A stretch of 64,000 nt of DNA from Ipomoea triloba (taxonomy: Eukaryota; Streptophyta; Magnoliopsida; Solanales; Convolvulaceae), in NCBI RefSeq assembly GCF_003576645.1, contig NC_044930.1, positions 7,016,934 through 7,080,933 of the forward strand, given 5' to 3'. A model generated the notes under the pieces. That model had not been told where the DNA came from. It did no database searches and saw only the letters and a list, made by a program, of their open reading frames with translations. Each line of letters opens with the position of its first letter. The first letter of the stretch is position 1. The translations under genes were made by a program, and so were the position numbers. Shown piece after piece: positions 36,511-49,600 of the stretch.

Positions 36511-38956
36511 TGTCATTCGGATAAAATATCATTTATTGTTTTTTTTTTTTTTTTTTTTTTAAGTGTGCCTAGAGTTTTAATTGTTAACACAGTGACTGAT
36601 CAAATTGTAAGCACTTCTTTTAGGTGGGGCATCTGGCTAGCAGCTTAGAGATTTAAGCCTGCTTCAAACCTAAAGCTAAGGGTCAAGGGAACCTTTGGTT
36701 AAGGATGGATAAGTTCAGGTCGACCGCACATGGCCTCCAATTTTTGAGGTCTAATTTAAAAAAATTTATTTTATAAATAATTTAATATTTTCATACTTGA
36801 TAAATATTTTTTTTAGAATCCATATATTGGTATTAATAATTGTAACTGGAAAAAAAATTAGAAGTAATTGACATCGAAATTTGAGTGAATAAATGTGTAT
36901 TTAAATATGCACGAAAATGTCACTTTTAAATTAAATTTTAAAATGTATTTTTTCTTTGTTGAATTTTTATGCATTATATTTAAACAAAAAAAAATTTATT
37001 ACTTTTTATTTACTTTTGTCATGGAATATAATAACTTGAAGCCTATATGAATTTGGACTCAATTACCTTGAGAATTTTCTAGGTCTTCTAGACTTTTATC
37101 TTTATATTTCATAGATATTTTTGAATTATGTTTCTTACCTTAAGAAATAGATATCTCTTTGTATCATTATAGCGAAATCTAAATGTAGGGTTAAAAAAAA
37201 TCTCTTTTTCCCTATGTTCTTGTCTCTCTATTACGGAGTATTATTTTTGTGTTTCTCATTTTACTCTATTATATTTAGATTGCAATTTTACTCTATTATA
37301 TTTGGATTGCATCTTGAAACGAAAATAATAAATATCTAAATTGAACTCGTAGAAAGGACCTCTATTTTTAATGTAAGAAAAGTAATAACAAATTGCCTTG
37401 ATGTTTATGATACCCGCTTGATTTATCTCATAGTGAACTCATGTGAGGATGGGGGGCTTAGCTTGGAAGATGGGCTTACATGAAGTAACTCAAACTCTTC
37501 ACTTGATTGGGTTCATCCTACTCAAGTAGTCAACCAATCAAGTGAATCCTTAATACTTAGGTGGGTTAATTATTTAGATTCTGATTATATATAATTAAAC
37601 TTTCAAAACTTTAGTTTAAATATCGAGAGTTGAAATAATAATCTCAATATCTCCCTAATGTTTGTTTAATTAAGTTTTAGAAAAAATTGGATCGGACGTG
37701 GATAGTTATTCAAATTATATTCCTTTCCAAATAGCGATCGCGAATTAACATCCATTCATTTTTTTTTATTTGTATGTGCCGCAAAATAAAAAAAATTAGC
37801 ACAAACCAGTGCAAACTCCTTAAAATTACACATGGAAGCTAACTTAGAGCAAATTTAATGCAAACTCAACACTTAGAAGTTAAAAATTTCACTGCCTAAA
37901 TTTACCTCTTTTACCAATAGGTGGTACAAGAGGGGATATATGTTCCTCCAATTATTATGAATATATGACAAACTTGTTGACCTTTAATTTGTGTTAGGTC
38001 ATGAACAGTTCTCCTTGAGAGTAGATTGGCCAGATTGAGGGTGCCTTCTTCATTATGGAAGGTGGGATGGTCTTCATTGTCTCCATGGGTCGATAGTATT
38101 TTGACTTTTTAGACCGTTGGAGACCATAATAACCCCAACAAGTATAATCATATTTGTTTAACTTATCAAACTTGCATGTTTACCAAATTTGCTTATGGAC
38201 AAGTTTATATTTTGTTTGTATGTTGAACTCGTAATCATTAAAAAAAATGTTATATGTCATAATTTGATTCTCAATAATAGTATACACATGAAACTTGTAG
38301 AGATAAAATGAAATTCTTGATAAATATTGTATAATTTACTTTTTTATATTCCCAACGGTTTTATTTAATTTCTTCTAAATTATTAAGTAATATAAAATTT
38401 CTTTTTAAAAAAAATTAAAATTCCTATAACTTAAAAGAAATGCACCCTTAAGTTTCAATATAAACATGTACATTTTTCTCATTAGCTTTATGTTTAATTT
38501 GGGATTAAATGTGATCCTTAATTAGGCTATCCTTATCCTTGTAATACTCTCACACTTTTAAAAGTAGTTCTACTTGTCTTTTATATTATAAATATAATAA
38601 TAAAAAAATAAGACTACGTAAATAATAAAAGAAATAAAAGTCAATTGCAAACTTACTATTATAATAATCTTGCAAGCCACATAAGCTAACAAAAAAAAAT
38701 AAAAAAAAAAATAAAAATCTACATTACATTCCACATCATCTTGAAAGGATCGAGTTCACTTGCTGGGATAAGGATAACCTTAAATCTTTAAATAAACTTA
38801 TTAGTGATCAGAATATTAATGCAAAAGTCTTACCAATTTTGGTTTAGACCAATAATTTTAGCCTTCCACTTGAAATAAAATAAAAATAAAAATAAAATTT
38901 CACTCTTTCTTTGAATTTTTCATTTTTACATTTTATTGTCATGATTGATAAATACT

Positions 38957-39375
38957 AAACATGGATACCCAGTTGGTACCACCTAGCAATTAAGTGTTTA
39001 GGCATGACACTCGGACTCGACAGTCATCACTCGAGATGCGATTAGTTAGTTTTGACTGCCTAATTATCATTCCATAACCTCCAATTTATTATCCACAAAT
39101 CACATTGTTACCCATTAATTACCCATAAATATTCCATTAATTACCCATAAAATTACCATTACCTTCCTACCTATTCATCTATTATTATTATTATTATAAA
39201 TAAATAAATTATAAATATAAAAGCTTTAGTCAGAAAAAAAGAAGGGAGGAGGGTTCCATCTCGTTGGGGGGCACAATACAATATGTACAAAATTATCAAA
39301 AAATAGTAAATTTTTTACTTGACATTGCCAAAAAAATTCATGATTTTTACCTTTCAATTCCACGTTAAAATTATT
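38957..39375 (+). mobile_element. LTR-like repeat, copy 2
   Basis: Matches 16815-17240 in the same orientation (GTTGGTACCACCTAGCAA, GGCATGACACTCGGACTCGA, ACTCGAGATGCGATTAG, TGATTTTTACCTTTCAATT). It is more diverged and has insertions such as an (ATT)n run near 39180. It ends about 300 bases upstream of the F-box gene. Confidence 0.6.
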
Positions 39376-39510
39376 TTGTTTACTCTATTTGTTTTTGAGT
39401 TTTGTTATTCCATCAGTTAGGCTTGGAAATAATTTTTCGTACAGTTTGTAAATATAATATTTTACTTCAATAATCAATAAGCATGATAGCGAGTTTCATA
39501 AAAATGAAGG

Positions 39511-39592
39511 ACACGTGGACGAATCCGATTACTGGATGAGGATATATCGTGTAACCGCCTTTTTCTTCTTCCCCTCTCTGCTGCTATAAATA
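39511..39592 (+). promoter_or_regulatory. promoter of the F-box/Kelch gene: G-box and TATA box
   Basis: ACACGTGGAC at 39511-39520 contains the G-box core CACGTG and fits an ABA-response type element. TATAAATA at 39585-39592 is a good TATA box about 90 bases before the ATG, leaving a short leader. Binding by bZIP or bHLH factors is inference. Confidence 0.65.
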
Positions 39593-39682
39593 TCCAAAGT
39601 GTACTCTCAATCTTCTGCAACACTTTTTCATCATATCATAGATAAGAATTAAGAAGAGTTTCTGGAAACAAAAGGTCGAGTC

Positions 39683-40711
39683 ATGAACTCAGCGGCGGAA
39701 TTCTCCGAGTTGATCCCGGGTTTGCCCGAGGAACTCGCTCTCGAGTGTCTCACTCGGTTGCACTACTCGGCTCACTCGGTCTCATCCCACGTATGTAAAC
39801 GGTGGCGCGAGCTTCTTCAGAGCAAAGACTTCTACTATCACCGGCGGCAAACCGGGTTCACTCATAAGGCGGCTTGCTTGATCCAGGCGCTTCCGGTTCC
39901 GACCGATTCTAAACCGGTCGGCCAACCCAGTTACGGAATTTCATTGTTTGAACCGGCGAGTGGGGATTGGGATCGGGTCGACCCGATTTCGAAGTACCCG
40001 AACGGGTTGCCGCTTTTCTGTCAAATCGCGAGTACTGAAGGGAAGCTCGTAGTGATGGGCGGGTGGGACCCGGCCACGTGGGATCCGATCAGGGACGTGT
40101 TCATGTACGAGTTCACGACTCGGGAGTGGACTCAGTGCAAGGACATGCCGTCTCGACGCTCGTTCTTCGCGATGGGCGCCGCGGGTGGGCGAGTGTTCGT
40201 GGCCGGCGGGCACGACGAGAACAAGAACGCGCTGCGCAGCGCGTGGGCGTTCGACACGAGGGAGAACCAGTGGACCGAGCTGGGCGGGATGAGCGAGGCG
40301 CGTGACGAGTGCGAGGGGATCGTGGTGGGCCCCGAGTTCTGGGTGGTCAGCGGTTACGACACCGAAACTCAAGGGCGGTTCAAGAGCAGCGCCGAGGCGC
40401 TGCAAATGGAAACGGGCGAGTGGAGGCGCGTGGAGAACGCGTGGGCGTGTGGATCCACTCAGTCTCCGAGGGGGTGTGTGGGGGTGGACAAAAATGGAAA
40501 TTTAAAAAACTGGACGGACTGTGACCCGGCAGTGAGGGTCGGGTCATGTGGAATTGACCTGGGCGAATGTTGTATATTGACCGGGTCAGCTTACCAGGGG
40601 GCCCCACATGGTTTTTTCTTCGTCCAACCCCAAAATCTTAAATTGGTAAAGACAGACGTCCCAGATGAGTTTGCGGGAATTGTGCAGTCCGGATGCTGTG
40701 TAGAAATATGA
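39683..40711 (+). CDS. F-box/Kelch-repeat protein, KMD/KFB type
   Basis: 342 residues in one exon. An F-box spans about residues 10-50 (LIPGLPEELALECL, CKRWRELL), and three Kelch blades are recognisable at about 119-156 (KLVVMGGWDP, REWTQCKDMP), 168-206 (RVFVAGGHDE, NQWTEL) and 216-257 (FWVVSGYDT, GEWRRV). In this family the F-box joins SKP1-cullin1 ubiquitin ligases and the Kelch propeller binds the target. The Arabidopsis relatives At1g80440 and At1g15670 (KMD1/KMD2) direct degradation of phenylalanine ammonia-lyase and of type-B response regulators; the substrate here is inferred only. Lack of introns is normal for the family. The ATG lies just after the predicted leader. G+C is far higher than in the flanks. 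Confidence 0.95.
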   Translation: MNSAAEFSELIPGLPEELALECLTRLHYSAHSVSSHVCKRWRELLQSKDFYYHRRQTGFTHKAACLIQALPVPTDSKPVGQPSYGISLFEPASGDWDRVDPISKYPNGLPLFCQIASTEGKLVVMGGWDPATWDPIRDVFMYEFTTREWTQCKDMPSRRSFFAMGAAGGRVFVAGGHDENKNALRSAWAFDTRENQWTELGGMSEARDECEGIVVGPEFWVVSGYDTETQGRFKSSAEALQMETGEWRRVENAWACGSTQSPRGCVGVDKNGNLKNWTDCDPAVRVGSCGIDLGECCILTGSAYQGAPHGFFFVQPQNLKLVKTDVPDEFAGIVQSGCCVEI

Positions 40712-41380
40712 ATTATCCATTCCAAATAATTAATACTACGTACCATATATATTTTTTAATACTATAATATAATGCCTTTCATGAGTTTCATCCTTATCCT
40801 TATCCATTTTCCGACAATTTTAAAATAGTACTCCGTATCATTATTATTCCTAAAGTTCAATATAAATATAATCTTATGTATCTTTACTTTCCAACACTAA
40901 TCGTCTTTAAATTTAAAATTTTAATCGCAAATAGTTTCTTTTTCACAAAATATTTGTGATTGTTTTAATCTATACATCTTACATAAAATTTGTGAAGTTA
41001 TGTATAAATATGGATTTATTTTTAAATTCTTGCCAACGCAATCTCATTTATTTTTTTGTGGAATTTGGCATGAATAGTTGAGCTAAAGTCTAATGAGAAC
41101 ACCGATGTTTGGTTTGAAAATGGATTACGAATATAAATTGGTTTGTCTAAAGTAGAATAAAGTTATTATTCAAATGGTTGTAATGATGAAAGATAACAAA
41201 GTCAAAAGTGAAAAGCATTAATTACAAAAATAGAAGAAAAATTGAAGGGCATTTCAATTTAGAAGTACATATATGGAGAAAAAAATCTTATAATTATTAC
41301 AAATATTGGGTGTATACTGCTTAAAGTTTGGCAATGTACTCAAAATATGTCAATAATACACTCAAGTCTCACATTTGCTG
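40712..41380. other. AT-rich sequence downstream of the F-box gene
   Basis: Presumed 3' untranslated region followed by intergenic sequence. No other gene seen. Confidence 0.5.
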
Positions 41381-41394
41381 GGTCTGTAAGATTA

Positions 41395-41480
41395 TAAATA
41401 ATCTTACGACGTTCACGTGCTCGCTCTGCGAGGCACGGGAACTGGCCTAGGGGGCATCGTCACTTGTGAGAATTGAACAC
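41395..41480 (-). mobile_element. dispersed SINE-like repeat, copy 3
   Basis: On the minus strand ACAAGTGACGATGCCCCCT, AGGCCAGTTCCCGTGCCTC and GCAGAGCGAGCACGTGAACG parallel 11085-11145. Confidence 0.55.
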
Positions 41481-41769
41481 GGATTTTCTTGAAATTCTTT
41501 CCCGCAAAGAAAACTCACTTACTACTTGAATTATCCTATTGAGTTAACTTGAGTACATTTTTAATTATCCTATGGATGTACTCTAAAGAACTTGTATTGG
41601 TACATAATACAAAGTTTAGAATATTTACAAAATTAATATCACATTTTTTCTTAAATTAACCTTGTCCTGACATATAATCCTAGATGAATGGATCAGACCA
41701 GTTTATATATTTTTACGAGAAAATATGAATGGATCAGATCAATTTATATATTTTTACGAGAAAATATGT

Positions 41770-42760
41770 TAGATATATATATATATATATAAGGGAGGAT
41801 CCAGTGATAACAAATCTCCTATAAACCGTATGGGCATATCCACATCCTCCATCTTAAGTACCATATTTTCATTTGCTATGCCCTCTATATACAAAGTTTT
41901 ACTATGGTATGGGTCTAGAAAAAATTGTCTACATCTAAAATTTGTGAGGGGAGAAAGTAATATTTTCTCTCTCTATATATAGTTTTCAGCTTTTAAAATG
42001 ATTCAAAATTGTTGCCCAAATGATGGAGCAGTCTTGTTGGCTAGTGTCTTTTAGCCTTTGGATGTGGTTTTGGGGCATTTCAATATTGCAATTTGCAAGG
42101 ATGATATTTGACAATTTGGTATTTTAGGTCCCACAAAGGATGGTGACTGATTGCAAAGGCAAAATGGTCATTGATATGAGTAGGCTGTAGGCATAAGTGG
42201 ATAACCTTCGGCAGGTTACGGCTTGAATTTTAACTCGATAGAATTTGGATCGTTTTCAGTTATAGTTTAAATTCGGTTCAAATTCACGATTTGAATTTGA
42301 ACTGCCAATTTGAACATTTTTAAAAAGAAATTTACAATTTCAAACTTCAAGAGTTCTATTAAATTTCTTTTTTATATATATATATAGGGTTCAGGTGCAG
42401 TTGCGCACCTTAGGTACACAAACCATACACCTTAAACACACAAACAAAGCGCTTTAAGAACACGAATCACGCGCACCTAAAGTTTTAGGCCGACACACTT
42501 TAAGTACACAAACCACGCACCTAAGGTTTTAAAGTGATGCACCGTAAGTTTCAACAATTCACACACCTTAAGCATACAAATCACACACCTTAAGAAAGAA
42601 AATAACGCACCATAAGAAAGAAAACCACGCATCTTAATTTAAGCTTTAGGTTCACGCACATTATGTTTCAACATTGACGCACCTTAAACATACAAATCAC
42701 GCACCTTAAGAAGGAAAATCACGCATCTTAAGAAGAAAAATTATGCACCTAATCAGCATT
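41770..42760. mobile_element. (TA)n-bounded elements, second cluster, with GCACCTTAAG array
   Basis: TA runs at about 41775-41791 and 42373-42386 are each followed by a head of the same type (AGGGAGGATCCAGTG, AGGGTTCAGGTGCAGT). The part 42390-42755 is an array of some sixteen 20-base units, CACGCACCTTAAGNANAAAA, clearly related to 6890-7070. No coding region. Confidence 0.6.
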
Positions 42761-42849
42761 ATATATTATATAGAATTTGGATCAAATGAAAAGAGGCGTC
42801 CAAGTAAAAAAAATGGGGTGAGATCTCATCCTTGATCAGGTCCAGATCA

Positions 42850-43720
42850 ACGTCCTTGAATGAATGGATTTTTTTTTTTTTTAAATACGGTGTCATTTTG
42901 GTTTTTTTTTTTTTTTTTTTTTAAGTGCAAAAATGTATACTTCTAAATGTAAAAGTTTTATATTACAAGTGCATATGCTTACACTACTAGGCAAATAGTA
43001 ATATAAGTTTAAAAATCGTCTTTTGATAAGATCGCATCATTTTTTTTAAAATGCATGAATAGAGTAAGAAGTTTAATTTAAACACACATTATGATGAGAT
43101 AAATACACAATGATACATACATTGCCTTTTGGTTTAAAAACTTATAGATAGATCAAAGAAGTATATATATGTATCATTTTGAGTCAAACACACATAGTTT
43201 ATTCATTCAAATTCCTATTTATTTATAAAAATGTCATTTTTTTTTTAAATTTTACGTATACATCTCCATTATTTCATTTCTTGTGATTAGAGGTCAAGAT
43301 TCATTTTTTTTTTAATATGTTATGTATATTTCACTATTTTAGTGTACTAAATATTTGTAGAGTTTATTGTCTCGGTGAACCAATTAAGGTGTCATACGAT
43401 GTGTGCAATATAATAATAATAGAAAAGGAGGGATTGGATAAGATGTAAAGGGAGAATGAGCTGTCCAAAACACTTGTCATGATATGAATATGATGTCCCC
43501 AAATCTTATAATCAGAAGTGATGATACATATAGGGGACACCACATGGGCAATGACCCAATTGAACGTTTGTACAATTGTACGTCGCTGAAAGAATATTAA
43601 TCATGCATCCAAAGATATTTTTGTGGAGCAAATCTCCAACCAATTTTATCAAAAGTGTTGGGTTTATTAAACGGCAATTTATCTCACGTGGTTTTGGTTA
43701 TTTTAATTAATGATTTGTTT
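42850..43720. other. AT-rich intergenic stretch
   Basis: Contains T-runs and a short block with ATTACAAGTGCATATGCTTAC near 42963 that recalls the array at 5225-5560. No gene found. Confidence 0.4.
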
Positions 43721-43734
43721 TTTTAAAAATCACT

Positions 43735-43985
43735 TTTCGCGTTTCATCCAGTATGTGTATTTGTGTTAATATTCTGGATATTCTTTGAAAATATTCTGTG
43801 TATTGTAGACTACGATTCTGTGTATTCATGTTAGGGGTAGTTGTGACGTGTTTTGTGTATTCGAATGTTAGGAGGATGATTTCTGTGTAGTTGTATCAAT
43901 ATTCTGTGTATTCCCCCAAGTCATTATGTGTATTCTAGACAAAGATTCTGTATATTCATGTTAGTGATACTTAAATACAAGGGTG
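43735..43985. repeat. array of ATTCTGTGTATTC units
   Basis: About ten irregular units built on TATTCTGTGTATTC with spacers of 10-25 bases. Similar in design to the other short-unit arrays. Confidence 0.55.
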
Positions 43986-45694
43986 ATGTGTTTGCCCAAC
44001 TCTAAACTTGTACTAAACACATTCAAACAATACAATCACTATATTTACTCTTAAATTTCATAGTTAATTTTCCGGTGTTACATTTGAATAATATCATCTT
44101 GATTCTTGATCTTTATGACTTACCAATTGGTCGATGATCTGTTGTTATCTTAGTAAACCAATTAAGCTCCATAAGACAGTTGTTAGTTTGCAAAATATAA
44201 TAGACTTGTTTGCTAGTTTACTTAGTTCCAAGCAACATTTTAAATGAGTTAACCATTTTGGTATGAGCATTCAAGTTTAACCACCAACTAGACTTCATGA
44301 TAGAATAGATGTTTTAACACCAACCTTCTATTTCAAGAATAATTGTTTCTCCTTGTTTAGGTGAGTACATACTTCGGAACTTCGTTTTTTTGTTCTTTGA
44401 TTTGGTTAACCAAAGCACTATCTTTTGTTGTCAATGAAAATGATGTTTCAACTTAGTTTTCTTATAAAGGTTATATATTTCTTTATAGGACAAATTGTGT
44501 TCTGATATATTTTCTGAACTTTATGTTTCTTTTAAAAAATATTAGTTGTACTAAAAATTTTATTAAATTATTTGTTTAAATGATGTGACATGTAATAAAT
44601 GTCATAATCATATCATTCATATAGATTGATCATCCGAAATTGATAAATCCGTAACAAGTTTAACAGGATAATTATATTGGATAATAATATGAATCTCGGG
44701 TCTAACCTATAAGCATTACTACTAAGGTAATGGTCAAAGAGTCAAAGCAATTAAAGCAATCAATAGTAATGGTTAGGAGTCGGGAGTTAACCCAAACACT
44801 TAGTACAAGAGCTGTTTTGTAGGAAGCAGGGGACACACTCTACAATTATATTATTGAACACACTAAAACAATACAATCATTCTGTTTACTCTTAAATTAA
44901 CATTCATAGTTTATTTTTTGGTGTTACATTCGAATAATATCGCCAGATCAAGTAAAGGCCGGACATTTATACAGCAAGGGGCTATCAAAAATAATTGTAT
45001 ATTAACACTTAGTCGTTGGACACGACATTCCGTGTAATACCTACGTGTGCCCATAACACATGTTAACCTAGTTAACACCACATTATTAGTAGTAACATGT
45101 TGAATATGTAACAATAAGACTTAATTGCATTGTTTTGTCTGTTTAAACATCCTTGTTGGAACTTTTTCAATTATAGGACTTAATTACACTATTCGTTAAA
45201 CTCTAGTATAGCAAGGTAATACACTCTTTCCAAAATAAAATGATAGTTACCCAAATGTGTTACCACACTAACCCTTTTTATTTATATTTATAGTAATATA
45301 ATAAAAATGGTGTCTTTTAATCATTGTAAAATTTATCATAAATTATGTACTATGTGATAAGTAAACTAATTTGCACTTTATGAGTTGAGTACAAGCATGT
45401 TGGAGAAAATACTATAAAAATTACTTATTGTTGTGATTTGGATCACTCACACGCAAATATACGTGATCAATAAGTAATATAATAAAGTGATAAGTAAAAT
45501 TGTCTTCTCATACAAGTAGTATTGAAATAAGTTAACAACCAAACTACAATATTTAATATTTTATTTAACTAATTGCAATAAGAGAGTGTGCACTCTTTAA
45601 AAAAAAAAAAAAAAGGCACCAAATAAAAACCGTAAGAAAACAATCAACAATTTTTAATTGAACAAATATAAATAGAGGACGGATAGATCTAGGA

Positions 45695-45945
45695 CCGACA
45701 GTTATGCCATGGATCCCGATCAAAATACACAATTTATATACTGAATGTTCACAATTTACATATTAAATGTTCACAATTTAAATTGTAAACATTTAGTATA
45801 TAATTTGAGAACATTTAGTATACAAAATAGTGAACATTTAATATATAATTGTGAACATTTGGTACGTTAATTGTGAACATTCAGTATATAAATGATATAT
45901 TTTTGGACCCAAGTCCACAGAATAATTTGTCATAAGTTACCTTAT
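45695..45945. mobile_element. element with CCATGGATCC end and TGTGAACATTTAGTAT array
   Basis: Left end GTTATGCCATGGATCCCGATC when read through, right end TTTTGGACCCAAGTCCACAG. Units of about 22 bases change orientation in the middle (45775-45790), so the array is also an inverted repeat. Confidence 0.5.
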
Positions 45946-46674
45946 GGATATGTTTGGTAGAATAATAGCTTATTTTGAAATGCTACCCAAGTACTATTTC
46001 AAAATAAGCTCTTGATTTTTAATTTTTTTTAAAATGACACTATCTACCCTTCATTAATCAAAATGATAATATCTTAGTTTATCCTTTTATAGTTTTATAC
46101 ACTTATCAACTAATTCAACAATTAGTAATTTTTCAACTTTCAGTTAATTTTTTAGCTAGGCGTGTCAAACAAAAGCCTATATTTTCAACAAGCTCATATT
46201 ATTTATAATTTAATTTTGTATATCACTTGGTAAATAAGTATGTCAATTAGAACACTCTATATGTTTAACAAGTTTCTTTTAGGAATCAAATAGGTGCATT
46301 TGATTATAATCTATGCCCATTATAATCTTTTTAACATTAAGGCCGAGCATCCATGTGTTCGTTATATAAAAGAGTTCAATTATAATTATTTTCAACACCA
46401 GAGGAATAACTTAAAAAGGTAGACGAAGAAGATGTAAGCTAGTTTTGATGGAATAATCGAAAATCTTGTATTATAAGAGCATTATTAACAAGATTAACCT
46501 TTGAGCTCAAATGATATGATGCATAACAAGATCGAGAGGGTGTCAAGTATGGGAAAACACCTCTAATACTTACAAGCTAGCTAATGAACTCGGATAATTA
46601 AACCCACAAAGAAACAAATGAATTAAATGATGATGCACCATGATATGATGTGATCGGATCGAATTAAAACTAGT

Positions 46675-49600
46675 TTAAGTGGTCAAGGCATCAGGCAAGG
46701 TTGTTCTACCTCCTAGCACTTTCCCACCAACGTCTGGGAAATATTCAAATCCCCCCAACGGACTTACCTTCCCATTTGAATCCACTTGCACTGGGTACTT
46801 AAGAAGATGACCCTGCAATGGAGTGAACTTCTCTGCCGTGTATCTCTTCCAGTTCTCTTCTGCGATTTCGTTTACTAGTTTAACGCATGACCTTCCTTCT
46901 GCTTCGTCCAGCCTCTTGTCCATCATCCCCAAGTGCTCCGCCCACAGTGACTTTCTGTACCCATACACCTGTCCAGAAAGTTTTAACTGATAGTGAGACT
47001 ACACGTACGTTTAATAAATTTAATACTCCGTAGTCTTTTTGTGTTTAATTATTGGATCTTGAACTTCGATGAGTGGTTTTTCATAATTTAGTCCTTTATT
47101 AGGCATTTCGTTTATTGGCAGTTAGAATCAATGACTAAATCAAGAAAAATCAATATAGTTGATGATTACATTGGGTAAAATCACTATTATCGACTTCTTT
47201 TTGTGCTTAATTGAGTCTTGAACTTCGATGGTTTTACATAATTTAGTCATGAATCAGTTACACCTTCCGTTTGTTGGGTGGTAAAATCAAGGACTGAGTC
47301 AAAAAAAAATCACTATAGTCCATGATTAAATTGGGTAAAACCACTTTAGTCCATGACTTCTTTTTGTGCTTAATTGAGTCCTGAACTGTCATCTGTTAAG
47401 CCTTCTGTTTGTTGGCGGTTAGAATCAAGGACTAAATCAAGAAAAATCACAATAGTCAATGATGAAAATGGGTAAAACATTTATACTCGAAGCATTGTTG
47501 CAAAAATCCACGCCTAGGCCGCCTAGGCACCCGCCTAGGCGCTAGGCGCTCCTAGACCGAGGCGAATTGCTCCCTAGGCGTCCACCTAGGTGGCTGGCCG
47601 CCTAGGAGGCCGCCTAGCGCCTAACTCGGGCGACTAGACTGAGTTGGCGACCGACTAGGCCGAATTTGGCCGATTTAACTCGCCCAACTCGGCAGAGTTA
47701 GCCGAGTTAACTCGAGCGAGTCGGCCTTGTTAATTTTATTATTATATTTATATATATTTAAATTTATTTATTTATATAAGTAAGAGAAGTAAGAGATATA
47801 TATATAATATATATAATATAATATATGACATACACCCACATATATGAATTAATTTTTTGTTTTTATAGGTCGCCGCCTAGAACCGCTTAGGCGCCGCCTA
47901 AACCGCTTAGGCGCCACCTAAACCGCTTAGGCGCCGCCTAAACCGCTTAGGCGCTAGGCGCTAGTCCTAGCGCCTACTGCAACCATGACTCGAAGACTAA
48001 ATTAGGTATTAATAGATGAGAAATTATCAAGCTACCCTTGATTCTAAAGGCCAACAGACAGAATGCCTAGCAGAGAACTAAATTAAGTAAAGTCATAAAA
48101 GTTCAAAACTCAATTAAACACTATATATATATATATATATTCCAGACTTAATTGAGAAAAAATATTATAGTCGGGAACTAAATTAAGTATTTATATATTA
48201 TATTGAAGAAACACTGACCTGGCCATGGGGATGGCTTTGATTTTTGGCCCAGGTTTGATGGGGCTGATATGCGCCCATGGCGATCTCTGTGTCTCTGGAA
48301 CCGGCCATGGATCGTTGGTTGATATTAGCAGAACCCAAGATGACATACTCGTCGTCCACAACCATTCCCTTGGCGTGCACATAGATCATGAACCTCCCCG
48401 ATTTCTGAGAAGCCGTCATCTGAACACAAATGCAGTCCCATTAGAGCATTCAAGAATCCATTTGTATTGGAATTGGAGGATCAGTACAGTACTGTTCCTC
48501 CAATAATTTGTTTATAAAGCTAAGGCACACGATCATTACAACGTCGCTGTAGCCAGGAGCGTGAGAGGACACACTCTCTTCGTTGCATTCTTCTCGATTG
48601 CCAAGGCAATAGAAGTTGAGATAGTCACAGGGATGTGCATCCTCTATCTTCTCTGATTTCAACTCCTTGGCAATGATTTCATACATCATTTGCATTGTTT
48701 GTCCCTGCAATGAGAGTCATACACACTACATTATATATGTCTTCACTTCAATTATACGTTTTAATACTCAATTTAGTTATCCAATATAGTGATTTCTCGA
48801 TTTAGTCCTAAACGCTTGAGCTTAATTGGGTCAGGTGTTACCTAATTCAGTCCTTAGTTGTCAGAATCAAAAACTAAATCGAGAAAAACAACTATATATA
48901 GTTCATGTATAATGTAGTAAAAACCGGTCTAGCATAGTATGATATATGCCTTACCTGCCAATACAGAATTTCTTGAACTGGTGCAGAACTGGGGACACCT
49001 TCAGGCCACATTGGGATCACAATGTACACTGTAAATCTCTCCCTATTCCGAATTTTACTTACAATCTTAAGCGCAAGCTCCATTGGGATCAAGTTATCCG
49101 CGCCTAAGACATAGCCATTGCATAACTGTATAAGCTTAGATTGCACTAGACAATGGACATTATAATGTTATAACAGAGTAGATGATGAAACCTGCTTCTT
49201 TGTAAGAAGGCCAAGCATAAGATGACCCCAGGAAATACTGGTTTTCAATGTAAATAAAATGCTGGGCTCGTCTTATTGCCTCGATGTATGCCATTTGGAT
49301 GCTCCTATCAATCACTAAATCTTTCGCGCAAACTAGATTCTGCAAAGTCAATGATTATAAGTACCAAGCAATACAGATTCTGATACCAAAATGAATGATG
49401 TGTTTAATGGTACCTGTGTTACAGCTGTGTGAACATCTTTGGGGAATCCTTTCAAGGACCCTGAATCTATGGATCTGAAAACCTGTCAGATTCGTACCAA
49501 CACAAGATCAATAGGAGTTGCACCAAATTATAGTGGTTTTACTATGAAAATCAAAGAGGAATGAATAGAGGGTGTGATTTTTTATGGACCTGAGCATGCC

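Larger units (their letters stand above)
30690..38950. other. long AT-rich intergenic region without a recognisable gene
   Basis: Apart from the listed microsatellites and one tandem duplication, I see no gene in this stretch. The segment 31387-31760 is less AT-rich and holds a CCACGTGTC (G-box type) near 31580, but its open frame (31387-31599) resembles nothing I know. Short blocks near 36600-36740 and 37980-38130 look unique but non-coding. Confidence 0.55.

Noticed and set aside
39941..40405. 154-residue frame antisense to the F-box gene
   Set aside because: It is a shadow caused by the high G+C of the real gene; its sequence resembles no family and no promoter supports it. The plus-strand frames at 40063-40524 are shadows too.
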